A stretch of 16,050 nucleotides of DNA, from contig JAYYDJ010000065.1 in NCBI GenBank assembly GCA_036160955.1, forward strand, positions 1-16,050, written 5' to 3'. The position numbers and the translations under genes were made by a program. A model generated the notes under the pieces. That model saw only the letters and a list, made by a program, of their open reading frames with translations. It was not told the DNA's origin and did not search any database. The first letter of the stretch is position 1; the number at the start of each line of letters is the position of its first letter. Positions 1-7,341 of this stretch are shown here, piece by piece. This DNA is from GCA-2699365 sp036160955. Its GTDB lineage: Bacteria; Verrucomicrobiota; Verrucomicrobiia; Opitutales; Coraliomargaritaceae.

Positions 1-288
1 ATGACTGAAACAGCTGGAACTTTATGTGCGGCTGCTGAGCTATTGAAGAAAAATGGAGCAGCTAGGGTAATGGCGGCGGTCAGTCACGGTGTCTTAAATG
101 AGCGTGGTTATGAACGATTATCATCTGGCATCTTAGATCAATTGATTACCACAAACACAACTCCTGTTCAGCAGCGTAAGGGTGTTCCGATTACAGTTCT
201 AAGCGTTGCCGAGCTCTTGGGCGAAGGAATTCGCCGTATATATGATAACGAAAGTGTTACCGGACTTTTTGATGTTAAAGGTTTTTAA
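1..288 (+). CDS. prs: Ribose-phosphate pyrophosphokinase (PRPP synthetase), C-terminal part
   Basis: This is the last 95 codons of a PRPP synthetase, cut by the window edge. The enzyme transfers pyrophosphate from ATP to ribose 5-phosphate to make PRPP for purine, pyrimidine, histidine and NAD synthesis in the cytosol. The visible part matches the second phosphoribosyltransferase-like domain: the TETAGTLCAAAELLKKNGA stretch (residues 2-20) corresponds to the ribose-5-phosphate-binding loop, usually written DTAGT, with Asp replaced by Glu here. It is followed by the SHGV segment and the typical end ITVLSVAELLGEGIRRI plus NESVTGLF. The ATG at base 1 is almost certainly an internal methionine, because family members are about 315 residues long. 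The downstream protease gene is on the same strand but separated by a hairpin, so co-transcription is uncertain. Confidence 0.93.
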   Translation: MTETAGTLCAAAELLKKNGAARVMAAVSHGVLNERGYERLSSGILDQLITTNTTPVQQRKGVPITVLSVAELLGEGIRRIYDNESVTGLFDVKGF

Positions 289-317
289 GTGAGTTTGCAA
301 AAATTCATCTTTATTGG

Positions 318-337
318 AACTTACTATAAAGTAAGTT
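318..337 (+). terminator. Perfect hairpin between prs and the protease gene, possible weak terminator
   Basis: AACTTAC (318-324) and GTAAGTT (331-337) are perfect inverted repeats around the 6-base loop TATAAA, followed by a T-rich stretch (GTTTATATTT). It lies 29 bases after the prs stop. The stem is short and AT-rich, so it could equally be an operator for the downstream gene. Confidence 0.4.
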
Positions 338-359
338 GTTTATATTTAATTTATCGATA

Positions 360-1826
360 ATGAGACTGAGTACACTTTTATTCTTTTTTTTATTTAGCGT
401 CTGCGTAAGTGCGACCAGCAATGATGCACTCATCGTCGACTCCGATGCGACGGCGATTAAAGCAAATCGTGATATACCGGTCGTATCTTATGCAAATGTA
501 TTAGAGAGAGCGACGCCATCGGTGGTGGCAGTTTATACTTCTAGCATGGTCGCAAGTCGTAATTCCGCTACGGGCGTTCCGCGTGGAATGGAAGATCTCC
601 TTCGCCAATTTGGCTTTCAGATTCCTGGTGGATCTCAAGGATACAATGATTCTACTGAAAAATCACCACGACAGGAAAGTACTGGCGTCGGTTCTGGCGT
701 AATTATTTCAAGTGATGGTTACATCGTGACTAACCATCATGTAGTTACTAGCAGGCGAGGAGAACCGGTGGATGAAATACGCGTACGACTTTCAGATGAT
801 CGTGAATATGTTGCTGAATTAATTGGTTCAGATGCGAAGACTGACGTAGCTGTTTTGCGTATTAACACAGAGGAAGAGTTGGCAGCGCTTACGATTGCTA
901 ACAGCGATTTACTTAAAGTTGGCGATATAGTATTTGCAATTGGTAACCCACTAGAAATCGGGCTAACGGCGACTCAAGGAATAGTCTCTGCAACCGGTCG
1001 AAATTCATTAAATATTCTTGGGCGCGGCGGCTATGAAAACTTTATACAAACAGATGCCTCCATTAATTTAGGAAATTCTGGCGGTGCCTTAATTGACGCG
1101 TGGGGTCGATTGGTTGGAATTAACACTGCTATTGTTTCGGGCTCGGGCGGAAGCATCGGTATAGGTTTTGCAATTCCCTCTAATATGACTTTGCGTATTG
1201 CGCGTAATTTGATTGACCGTGGCGAGGTTCCTCGCGGTATGCTAGGATTATTTCCAGAGAATCTAACAGGTGATTTAGCCGCTGCTTTTGGCTTAAAATC
1301 GACGAAGGGTGCCTTAGTGACGGAGGTACAAAATAATTCTCCAGCTGATCGTGCAGGCATTGAGCATGGCGACATTATTGTTCGAATTGATACAGTTCAA
1401 ATTGAGTCAGCTGCGCAGTTGAGGCTTGTTGTTTCCGAAATGCAGCCGGGTAGCGATGTTGTTGTGACACTTATTCGCAAGGGCGAAGAAATCGCTTTGC
1501 CAGTAACTTTAGGAAGCTTAGGTGGTCTTATGTATATGGCAAAACCTGGACGCCTTCAAGGAGTTCGCCTCCAATCCATTACTGACTTAGACCCAGACAG
1601 TGAAGTATCTTTGCCAGATATTAGTAACGGAGTATTTGTTCAAGATATCGAAGCGGATTCACCCTATGTAAACGAATTGACCAAGGGCATGGTAATTGCT
1701 GAAATCAACGGTAGTAGGGTTGTTTCTCCAGAATCAGTCGAGGAGCTATTAAAGGAGGGAGTGAATACCTTGTATGTATGGTATTCTGGTAACTGGCGTT
1801 ACTTAGTGATTCGTTTGAAAGACTAA
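360..1826 (+). CDS. DegP/HtrA-type periplasmic serine protease with two PDZ domains
   Basis: A 488-residue Deg-family protease, probably exported and acting on damaged envelope proteins. An N-terminal hydrophobic signal (LSTLLFFFLFSVCVSA, about residues 3-18) precedes the trypsin-like domain. The catalytic triad is visible: His127 in TNHHVV, Asp162 in DAKTDVAVLR and Ser240 in NLGNSGGALID. Two PDZ domains follow, about 292-385 (with NNSPADRAGIEHGDIIVRID) and about 395-485, the second more divergent. Length and order fit DegP/DegQ. The reading frame is open back to a TTG at 336, but that codon sits in the right arm of the 318-337 hairpin; ATG at 360 gives a clean signal peptide and is preferred. 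No Shine-Dalgarno sequence is evident. The stop overlaps the stop of convergent aroB by four bases. Confidence 0.92.
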   Translation: MRLSTLLFFFLFSVCVSATSNDALIVDSDATAIKANRDIPVVSYANVLERATPSVVAVYTSSMVASRNSATGVPRGMEDLLRQFGFQIPGGSQGYNDSTEKSPRQESTGVGSGVIISSDGYIVTNHHVVTSRRGEPVDEIRVRLSDDREYVAELIGSDAKTDVAVLRINTEEELAALTIANSDLLKVGDIVFAIGNPLEIGLTATQGIVSATGRNSLNILGRGGYENFIQTDASINLGNSGGALIDAWGRLVGINTAIVSGSGGSIGIGFAIPSNMTLRIARNLIDRGEVPRGMLGLFPENLTGDLAAAFGLKSTKGALVTEVQNNSPADRAGIEHGDIIVRIDTVQIESAAQLRLVVSEMQPGSDVVVTLIRKGEEIALPVTLGSLGGLMYMAKPGRLQGVRLQSITDLDPDSEVSLPDISNGVFVQDIEADSPYVNELTKGMVIAEINGSRVVSPESVEELLKEGVNTLYVWYSGNWRYLVIRLKD

Positions 1827-2923
1827 GCATTTGTTTGCTTAGCTCCAGCTCTCATCCAAATCATTTCAGCCATTATTGAGTCTACATTTTCAGAAGCAAT
1901 CGCTTGTCCGATTCCTTGCAAACTAATAAAGCGCAATTTTCCACCTCGATTTTTTTTGTCTCTTTGTATGGCCTGCATTAAATCAGAAATTGGTAGCGGG
2001 TCTTTTAGGGTAGTAGGAAGTGCGTTGCTTTCTATAATAGTGCGCACACGAGAGATTTCTGATACTTGTATTTGCCCGAGTTCTACAGAGAGCTCGGTGG
2101 CAAGGATTAAGCCAATTGCGACAGCCTCACCATGGAGATACTCTCCATAACCTGCTGCATTTTCAATCGCGTGCGCGAAACTGTGACCTAAGTTGAGTAA
2201 GGCGCGTCCTCCAGAAATCGCCGTCTCTTTTTCATCGTTGGCTACGATTTGAGCTTTTATTGCGCAGCACCGTTGAATAATGGATTCAAGCGAGGGTGTA
2301 TTTGCATCGATGCATCCACTACTTTCAAGCTCACTAAACAGAGATTTATCAGCGAGCATACCATATTTAATCACCTCAGCCATACCTGCTGAGAATTCAC
2401 GCGCAGATAGTGTTAGAAGTAGATCCGTTACGATGTAGACGGCTTTTGGTTGCCAGAACGCACCTACCATATTTTTACCTTCAGGTAGATTGATTCCTGT
2501 CTTACCTCCCACTGAGCTATCCACCATCGATAGTAGGGTGGTAGGAATTTGGTAAAAATCGATACCACGTAAATAACTGGCTGCTGTAAATCCAGCTAGG
2601 TCTCCAGTTACTCCACCTCCAAATGCGAAAAGAGCGCTATCTCGATTCAAACTATGTTCGGCAAGAAATCGTAAACTTTGATTAAGGTACTTGATTGATT
2701 TTGTTTTTTCGCCTGGGGGTATGACGAGAATTTCGCCTTCCAAGAATCCAGCTTGAAATAAGAAATTTGGGTGTGCTTCGTGTGAACCGGCATCAGCAAT
2801 CACGCAGACACTTTTGTTATCTTCACGTAGCTCCTTGACTTTCGATGCTAGCTTTGTGAGAGCTCCGCTAAAATGAATAGGATAGGAGCGAGAGTCTAGC
2901 TTAACTGTTAGTGATTCAGTCAT
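1823..2923 (-). CDS. aroB: 3-dehydroquinate synthase
   Basis: A 366-residue enzyme of the shikimate pathway that converts DAHP to 3-dehydroquinate using NAD+ and a divalent metal in the cytosol. The nucleotide-binding glycine-rich run FGGGVTGDLAGF (101-112), the PTTLLSMVDSSVGGKTGIN block (128-145) and NMVGAFWQP (151-159) are classical. The three metal ligands are present: Glu183 in AEVIKYG, His247 in LGHSFAHAIE and His264 in LHGEAVAIG. Lys185/Lys186-region and RDKKNRGGKLRF (321-332) also match the family. Full length. It lies 49 bases downstream of ftsY on the same strand, so it is probably the last gene of a ribH-nusB-ftsY-aroB unit. Its stop overlaps that of the convergent protease gene. 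Start is ATG at 2923 without a visible Shine-Dalgarno sequence. Confidence 0.96.
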   Translation of the reverse strand: MTESLTVKLDSRSYPIHFSGALTKLASKVKELREDNKSVCVIADAGSHEAHPNFLFQAGFLEGEILVIPPGEKTKSIKYLNQSLRFLAEHSLNRDSALFAFGGGVTGDLAGFTAASYLRGIDFYQIPTTLLSMVDSSVGGKTGINLPEGKNMVGAFWQPKAVYIVTDLLLTLSAREFSAGMAEVIKYGMLADKSLFSELESSGCIDANTPSLESIIQRCCAIKAQIVANDEKETAISGGRALLNLGHSFAHAIENAAGYGEYLHGEAVAIGLILATELSVELGQIQVSEISRVRTIIESNALPTTLKDPLPISDLMQAIQRDKKNRGGKLRFISLQGIGQAIASENVDSIMAEMIWMRAGAKQTNA

Positions 2924-2972
2924 GAATGATTAATGGAAATTTTTGTCATAACTTATGGGGGTGGAGCAATAA

Positions 2973-3905
2973 TCAACTTTCATCATTATTATTAATGCCA
3001 AAAATTGCATTCGCATAGTGTAGAGCTGAAAATGGTTGTAAGTCATCCGGTTGTTCCCCTAATCCAACGAAGTAAATTGGTATTTTGAGCTCACGATAGA
3101 TCCCCACAAGCGCGCCTCCTCGGCTAGTACCGTCTAGTTTTGTAACAATTAATCCAGTAAGTGGAAAACTTTGATGAAAAGTGCGTGCCTGCTCTATTGA
3201 GTTAGATCCAAGACTGCCATCGACCACTAGCCAGCTATGGTGTGGTGCAGAAGTGTCTTGTTTTTTAATAACACGACCAAACTTCTCTAACTCTTTCATA
3301 AGATTATCTTTAGTGTGTAGGCGGCCTGCTGTATCTAATATTAGTATATCTTTGCCACGTTTTGTAGCTGCTTGACAGGCATCGTAGGCAACCGCTGCAG
3401 AATCGGCTCCGTGCTGGCTAGCTACAATATCGATTCCGAGTAGCTCTGCCCAATGCTTGATTTGTTCATTAGCAGCAGCTCGAAAAGTGTCACATGCACC
3501 AAGTAAAACGCTAAATCCATTGGATTGAAATAAGTGACCTAGTTTCGCTGATGTAGTTGTCTTTCCTGAGCCGTTAACCCCGATTAAAGCAATGACTTCT
3601 GGTTGTTTATTTCCAATTTCTAGACGGCCCTCTGCGCCTATAAGCGCATTAGTAAGTACCGTTGCTCCAATCTCAGCAGCAGCCTGGCTGCGTATTTGTT
3701 TATCTGATTTATAGGCTGCCTTAATTGCTTCAATAATCTCGTCAACTGTTTCGACTCCAAAATCCGCAGAGTATAGTATTTCTTCAAGTTCTTCGAGTGA
3801 TTCAGGGTCGAGTTTTGCCCCTGAAAAAATTTTTTCAAACGCCTTATGAAAGGTGGGAGTCTGGTTCTTTAGACCGTCTTTGAATTTGCGAAAGAAGCTA
3901 CGCAT
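2973..3905 (-). CDS. ftsY: Signal recognition particle receptor FtsY
   Basis: A 310-residue SRP-receptor GTPase that docks ribosome-SRP complexes at the inner membrane. It has the short form, with a basic amphipathic start (MRSFFRKFKDGLK) rather than the long acidic N-domain of enterobacteria. The helical N domain covers about 20-95. The G domain shows the P-loop GVNGSGKTTTSAK (109-121), DTFRAAA (139-145), DTAGR (191-195) and TKLDGTSRGG (255-264). An oddity is the motif usually written DA(T/S)TGQN, which reads DGSLGSN (229-235). The start ATG at 3905 lies 15 bases after the nusB stop, consistent with co-transcription and translational coupling. Length and full set of G elements leave little doubt about identity as FtsY rather than Ffh, since no methionine-rich M domain follows. 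Confidence 0.96.
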   Translation of the reverse strand: MRSFFRKFKDGLKNQTPTFHKAFEKIFSGAKLDPESLEELEEILYSADFGVETVDEIIEAIKAAYKSDKQIRSQAAAEIGATVLTNALIGAEGRLEIGNKQPEVIALIGVNGSGKTTTSAKLGHLFQSNGFSVLLGACDTFRAAANEQIKHWAELLGIDIVASQHGADSAAVAYDACQAATKRGKDILILDTAGRLHTKDNLMKELEKFGRVIKKQDTSAPHHSWLVVDGSLGSNSIEQARTFHQSFPLTGLIVTKLDGTSRGGALVGIYRELKIPIYFVGLGEQPDDLQPFSALHYANAIFGINNNDES

Positions 3906-3920
3906 GTTTTTAGCAATTAA

Positions 3921-4382
3921 TCAATCAGCAGCCTTACGTAAGGGTCGATTTATTTGGTCTTTCATTTTGTCAAGTATGCCATTGATGAATCGTTTAGAAT
4001 CTGGATTTGAAAATACCTTACTCAAATCGATCGCCTCATTTATACTAACGATTGGAGGAATATCAGTGCGGTGCAGAAGTTCGTGTATTGCGAGGCGTAA
4101 AATAGCTAGATCAACTTTTGCAATACGCTCAAACTTCCAATTACTTGCATGTGCTCGTATCTGTTCATCTATTTCACCCATATTTTCAATCGCTCCATAG
4201 ATAAGCTCTTCCGCGAACGAGTAATAATCTCTAGGCCTTTCTCGGCCTTCGAGAAAGGCACAAACTGCATCGGCTAATTCTTCTGGTTTATTCAGTTCCC
4301 ATTGGTAGAGGAACTGTATTACGCAGATGCGATTATCTCGGCGCTGAGAGCGCTTGTTTACTTTTTGTGTTGGTTGATCCAT
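3921..4382 (-). CDS. nusB: Transcription antitermination factor NusB
   Basis: A 153-residue all-helical protein that, with NusE (ribosomal protein S10), binds boxA RNA and supports antitermination in rRNA operons. Recognised by the N-terminal RRDNRICVIQFLYQWEL pattern (14-30), the central NWKFERIAKVDLAILRLAIHE (a tryptophan then a basic helix then IxRxAxxE) and the C-terminal VSINEAIDLSKVFSNPDSKRFINGILDKM region. Length is normal. It overlaps the 3' end of ribH by 25 bases; the ribH-nusB pairing is widely conserved in bacteria. A candidate promoter lies within ribH (see the separate entry). The N-terminus is basic and the ATG at 4382 is the only sensible start. Confidence 0.93.
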   Translation of the reverse strand: MDQPTQKVNKRSQRRDNRICVIQFLYQWELNKPEELADAVCAFLEGRERPRDYYSFAEELIYGAIENMGEIDEQIRAHASNWKFERIAKVDLAILRLAIHELLHRTDIPPIVSINEAIDLSKVFSNPDSKRFINGILDKMKDQINRPLRKAAD

Positions 4383-4837
4383 GTCCTATTAAATTGTACA
4401 ATTTCTAGCGCTGCATTAGCAAATTCACGGCCTCGATTTAATTTTTCTCCAGCGCGCTCTGTTGCTTGATTTTTGTTTTCAACCACGGTTATTCCGTTAA
4501 TAATAGGTATTTGTGTTTCGATAGAGATTAAATGAAGAGCTTGGGCACAACTATTACCTATTACATTGTGATGATTAGTAGAGCCTGCGATGACAAGACC
4601 TATGGCAATAATCCCATCAAATGCGCCTGATTTAGCTAAAACCGAGACTGCGAAAGGTAATTCATTGGAGCCTGGCACGCGTATAAGGGTCAGATCTGTA
4701 GCACCAGCTTTTTTTAATGTATCTGTGGCATGACTGACCATTGAGTCGACAAGCAATTGGTTGTAACGCGCAGCAACAATTGCAAAGCGCTTATCGCTCC
4801 CGTCTACTAGATCGTAAATTGGACTATTATCACTCAT
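4358..4837 (-). CDS. ribH: 6,7-dimethyl-8-ribityllumazine synthase, divergent
   Basis: A 159-residue lumazine synthase, which condenses 5-amino-6-ribitylamino-uracil with dihydroxybutanone phosphate in riboflavin synthesis, normally as a large cytosolic oligomer. Seen: ARYN (23-26, usual xRFN), VPGSNELPFA (54-63, usual VPGAFE(L/I)P), GLVIAGSTNHHN (80-91, usual GxVIRGxTxHxxY), and ATERAG (125-130) containing the phosphate-binding arginine. The loop around the catalytic His (His89) is unusual: Arg of VIRG is Ala, and the aromatic-acidic residues after the His are replaced. The frame is open to a TTG at 4903, but the extra 22 residues are not family-like, so ATG 4837 is chosen. It heads the minus-strand run with nusB and diverges from tgt. 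No FMN riboswitch is apparent in the upstream region. Confidence 0.85.
   Translation of the reverse strand: MSDNSPIYDLVDGSDKRFAIVAARYNQLLVDSMVSHATDTLKKAGATDLTLIRVPGSNELPFAVSVLAKSGAFDGIIAIGLVIAGSTNHHNVIGNSCAQALHLISIETQIPIINGITVVENKNQATERAGEKLNRGREFANAALEIVQFNRTWINQHKK
4393..4422 (-). promoter_or_regulatory. Candidate internal promoter for nusB
   Basis: Reading the minus strand, TTGCTA (4422-4417) and TACAAT (4398-4393) are separated by 18 bases, and TACAAT ends 10 bases before the nusB ATG. The site lies in the 3' end of ribH. The string TACAATTTAAT with the same 10-base spacing recurs before tgt. Prediction by eye only. Confidence 0.3.
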
Positions 4838-4950
4838 TAAAAGTAGGATAAAGACGCTTCCTGTAAGCTCTGGCAATTGTATTTGAAAATAGGAAAGGGC
4901 CAATAATCTAAAATTTTATGAAATTTATTTATAGACGATGAAATTCAAAG

Positions 4951-4977
4951 TTGGAAGTTTAGTAATCGCGGTACAAT
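4951..4977 (+). promoter_or_regulatory. Candidate tgt promoter with -10 next to the start codon
   Basis: TACAAT (4972-4977) resembles a -10 hexamer and ends 10 bases before the tgt ATG. TTGGAA (4951-4956) is a possible -35, though the 15-base spacer is short. If used, the transcript would have a leader of only a few bases. Confidence 0.3.
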
Positions 4978-4987
4978 TTAATGTTAT

Positions 4988-6100
4988 ATGTTTAAGTTAC
5001 TTAAAGAATGCGGCTCTGCTAGGCGCGGTGTATTGACTACCCGTCATGGTCAAATCCAAACGCCTATCTTTATGCCTGTTGGGACTCAGGCGACTGTTAA
5101 GTCAATGACGCCCTCACAAGTATACGACGTCGGCGCACAAATTATCTTAGGTAATACCTATCATTTGAACCTTCGCCCTGGATCCAATTTAGTAGAGGCT
5201 ATGGGAGGGCTACATAAGTTCATGAATTGGGAGAAGCCCATACTAACAGACAGTGGAGGATTTCAGGTTTTCAGCCTCGCACAACTTCGTAAAGTCAAGG
5301 AGGAGGGTATCGAGTTTTGTTCACACTTGGACGGTAAGAAAATTTTTTTAGGTCCTAAAGAATGTTATCACATTCAGGCTCAATTGGGCACAGATATAGC
5401 CATGGTGTTAGATGAGTGCCCTCCTTTTCCTTCTGAGCGCACCTCTTGTGAGAGCGCAGTGCAGCGAACCATTAGATGGGCGCAGGAGTTTAAAATTCAT
5501 GCAGATAATGATGGCTTTATCGAACGCGGGCACCATATATTTGGAATTATACAAGGTTCTGTCTATGATGATTTGCGTATACAATGCGCGGGCGCGTTAG
5601 CAGACTTTAATTTTCCTGGATATGCGGTAGGAGGGGTTAGTGTTGGCGAGCCTGAGGAAGAGATGATACGTCAGGTAGCGGCATGCGCGCCGATGATGCC
5701 AAAAGAAAAACCTCGCTATGTGATGGGTGTGGGTACACCGCCACAATTATTACAAATGATTGGATTAGGCATGGATATGTTTGATTGCGTGATGCCTACT
5801 CGTCTCGCACGCCACGCGAATGTTTTTACCCTAGATGGATTGATCAATCTAAAAAACGAACGCTATAAGCACGATGATACGCCCATCATGAATGCGGATA
5901 ATTATACCTGTCGCAACTTTAGCCGTGCTTATTTAAGACATCTTGTGCAGGCAAAAGAATTACTAGCTGGCACGCTACTATCGATTCACAATTTACATTT
6001 CTTTTTAAATCTTATGAGCCAAGCCCGTGCACATATAGAGGCAGGAGATTATGATGTATGGAGCAAGGCTTGGATAGAGCGTTTTAATTTTAATGATTAA
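4988..6100 (+). CDS. tgt: tRNA-guanine transglycosylase with altered zinc site
   Basis: A 370-residue queuine/preQ1 tRNA-ribosyltransferase, which swaps guanine 34 for preQ1 in tRNAs with GUN anticodons. The TIM-barrel motifs are intact: Asp88 in TDSGGFQVFSL, Asp142 in LDECPPFP, Gln189 in GIIQGS, GGVSVGE (215-221) and the nucleophile Asp266 in MFDCVMPTR. The zinc site is odd. Most bacterial enzymes have CxCxxC followed by a histidine; here the run reads NADNYTCRN (302-310), so positions expected to be Cys are Ala303 and Asn305, and only Cys308 and His334 (SIHN) remain. The rest of that region (FSRAYLRHL) is normal. Full length, start ATG 4988, divergent from ribH. No other queuosine genes are in the window. 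Confidence 0.95.
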   Translation: MFKLLKECGSARRGVLTTRHGQIQTPIFMPVGTQATVKSMTPSQVYDVGAQIILGNTYHLNLRPGSNLVEAMGGLHKFMNWEKPILTDSGGFQVFSLAQLRKVKEEGIEFCSHLDGKKIFLGPKECYHIQAQLGTDIAMVLDECPPFPSERTSCESAVQRTIRWAQEFKIHADNDGFIERGHHIFGIIQGSVYDDLRIQCAGALADFNFPGYAVGGVSVGEPEEEMIRQVAACAPMMPKEKPRYVMGVGTPPQLLQMIGLGMDMFDCVMPTRLARHANVFTLDGLINLKNERYKHDDTPIMNADNYTCRNFSRAYLRHLVQAKELLAGTLLSIHNLHFFLNLMSQARAHIEAGDYDVWSKAWIERFNFND

Positions 6101-6186
6101 ATGGAGTTTTTAGTCATATTTTTGATAAATTAGCCAACTCGATCATCTTAAAAATTCCATTATTTCTTTTGCAGAATAGTAGTCAC

Positions 6187-6216
6187 AAAATCGTAAGATT
6201 AAGTTCGTACGATTTT
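6187..6216. terminator. Inverted repeat between convergent tgt and rfbB
   Basis: AAAATCGTA (6187-6195) and TACGATTTT (6208-6216) are perfect 9-base inverted repeats with a 12-base loop, in the 157-base gap between two convergent genes. A-run and T-run flanks are symmetric, as in bidirectional terminators, but the GC core is only a few pairs. Otherwise I see nothing in this gap. Confidence 0.4.
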
Positions 6217-6257
6217 CAGGGGTACTAAAGCATAGCGCTTCGACATGATATATAAGT

Positions 6258-7280
6258 TTAGTTTCGAGTGATTTCTTCGATCCATTTATTGTTATTTACA
6301 TACCAGTGAATAGTTTTCTTAAGTCCGGATTCAGGAGTTTCCTTTGGACTCCAGTCTAATTGCTTTCTGATTTTTGTTGAATCGATTGCATAGCGCTGAT
6401 CGTGCCCAGGGCGATCCGTAAAAAATTCTATTTGATTGCTATATGGCTTGCCGGTTGGATTTGGCTTAATTTTATCTAGCAATTTACATACGCATTGAAC
6501 CAGTTCCAAATTACTTTTTTCGTTATTAGCTCCAATAGTATAGGTTTCGCCAACATTGCCTTCACTAATTACCTTGTGGAGCGCTTCTACATGATCTGAG
6601 ACATATATCCAGTCGCGAACGTTCTCCCCATTACCGTAAATAGGAATACACTGTCCCTTTAGTGCTTTTAATATGACTAATGGCATGAGTTTATCTGGGA
6701 ACTGATAGGGACCGTAGTTATTCGAGCAATTAGTTAGTAACACAGGAAGCTTATAAGTTGTCGCCCAGGCTCGCACAAGGTGGTCAGAACCAGCTTTACT
6801 TGCCGAATAGGGAGAATGCGGGTCGTAGGGGGTGGTTTCGCTGAACAGTCCTGCTTTGCCAAGTGAGCCGTATACTTCATCTGTCGAGACGTGAAGAAAG
6901 CGGAACCTATCCTTTGCTACTGCAGACAAGCCTCCGTAGTGTTGTCTAGCTGCTTCGAGCATATTATACGTGCCAATAACATTGGTTTGTAAGAAAGCTT
7001 CAGAATTTTCAATAGAACGGTCTACGTGGCTTTCAGCAGCAAGATGTAAAATCCAATCAGGCTTAAAGTCATTCACTGTTTTATTTACTGTTGTTTGATC
7101 GCAAATATTGATTCGTGCAAACTGGTAGTGTGGATCATCCTCCACATCTGCTAGTGTGGAAAGATTACCTGCGTAAGTAAGAGCATCTAGATTTAAAATG
7201 TGATAGCTATTTTTTTTAAGAAGACTTTTAATAAGATTGCTGCCAATGAATCCAGCGCCGCCTGTAACAAGAATTTTCAA
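6258..7280 (-). CDS. rfbB: dTDP-glucose 4,6-dehydratase
   Basis: A 340-residue extended short-chain dehydrogenase that converts dTDP-glucose to dTDP-4-keto-6-deoxyglucose, the second step toward dTDP-rhamnose and related surface sugars. The NAD-binding GGAGFIGSN (7-15) begins right at the N-terminus. The active site has Thr133-Asp134-Glu135 in STDEVYG and Tyr158xxxLys162 in YSASK; NNYGPYQFPDKLMP (187-200) and VRDWIYVSDH (221-230) are characteristic of RmlB rather than of UDP-sugar epimerases. The start codon is TTG (7280), supported by MKILVTGGAGF being the usual N-terminus. It is 61 bases downstream of recO on the same strand. The partner genes rfbA, rfbC and rfbD are not in the window, so the sugar pathway must be completed elsewhere. 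Confidence 0.95.
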   Translation of the reverse strand: MKILVTGGAGFIGSNLIKSLLKKNSYHILNLDALTYAGNLSTLADVEDDPHYQFARINICDQTTVNKTVNDFKPDWILHLAAESHVDRSIENSEAFLQTNVIGTYNMLEAARQHYGGLSAVAKDRFRFLHVSTDEVYGSLGKAGLFSETTPYDPHSPYSASKAGSDHLVRAWATTYKLPVLLTNCSNNYGPYQFPDKLMPLVILKALKGQCIPIYGNGENVRDWIYVSDHVEALHKVISEGNVGETYTIGANNEKSNLELVQCVCKLLDKIKPNPTGKPYSNQIEFFTDRPGHDQRYAIDSTKIRKQLDWSPKETPESGLKKTIHWYVNNNKWIEEITRN

Positions 7281-7341
7281 TTTTTTTAAAAAATTTAGTG
7301 AATCGGGTAAGGTAATTTTTGTGAGCCCTCTAATACAGCTA

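Noticed and set aside
336..359. Upstream TTG start for the protease
   Set aside because: It falls in the arm of a perfect hairpin and adds residues before an otherwise clean signal peptide that starts at ATG 360.
1031..1375. Minus-strand 114-codon frame inside the protease gene
   Set aside because: It is antisense to the conserved catalytic Ser and PDZ region and has biased composition typical of a shadow frame.
2947..2957. Palindrome CATAA-C-TTATG between ftsY and aroB
   Set aside because: Short, AT-rich and likely by chance; no T-run or promoter-like context links it to either gene.
3853..4200. Plus-strand 115-codon frame across ftsY and nusB
   Set aside because: It lies opposite two well-supported genes and has no family-like features.
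4838..4903. N-terminal extension of ribH from TTG 4903
   Set aside because: The extra 22 residues are hydrophobic and not seen in lumazine synthases; ATG 4837 gives the normal length.
4838..4987. Possible FMN riboswitch before ribH
   Set aside because: The region is short and AT-rich and I cannot find the conserved RFN helices or the GGGGCAGGGTGA-type segment.
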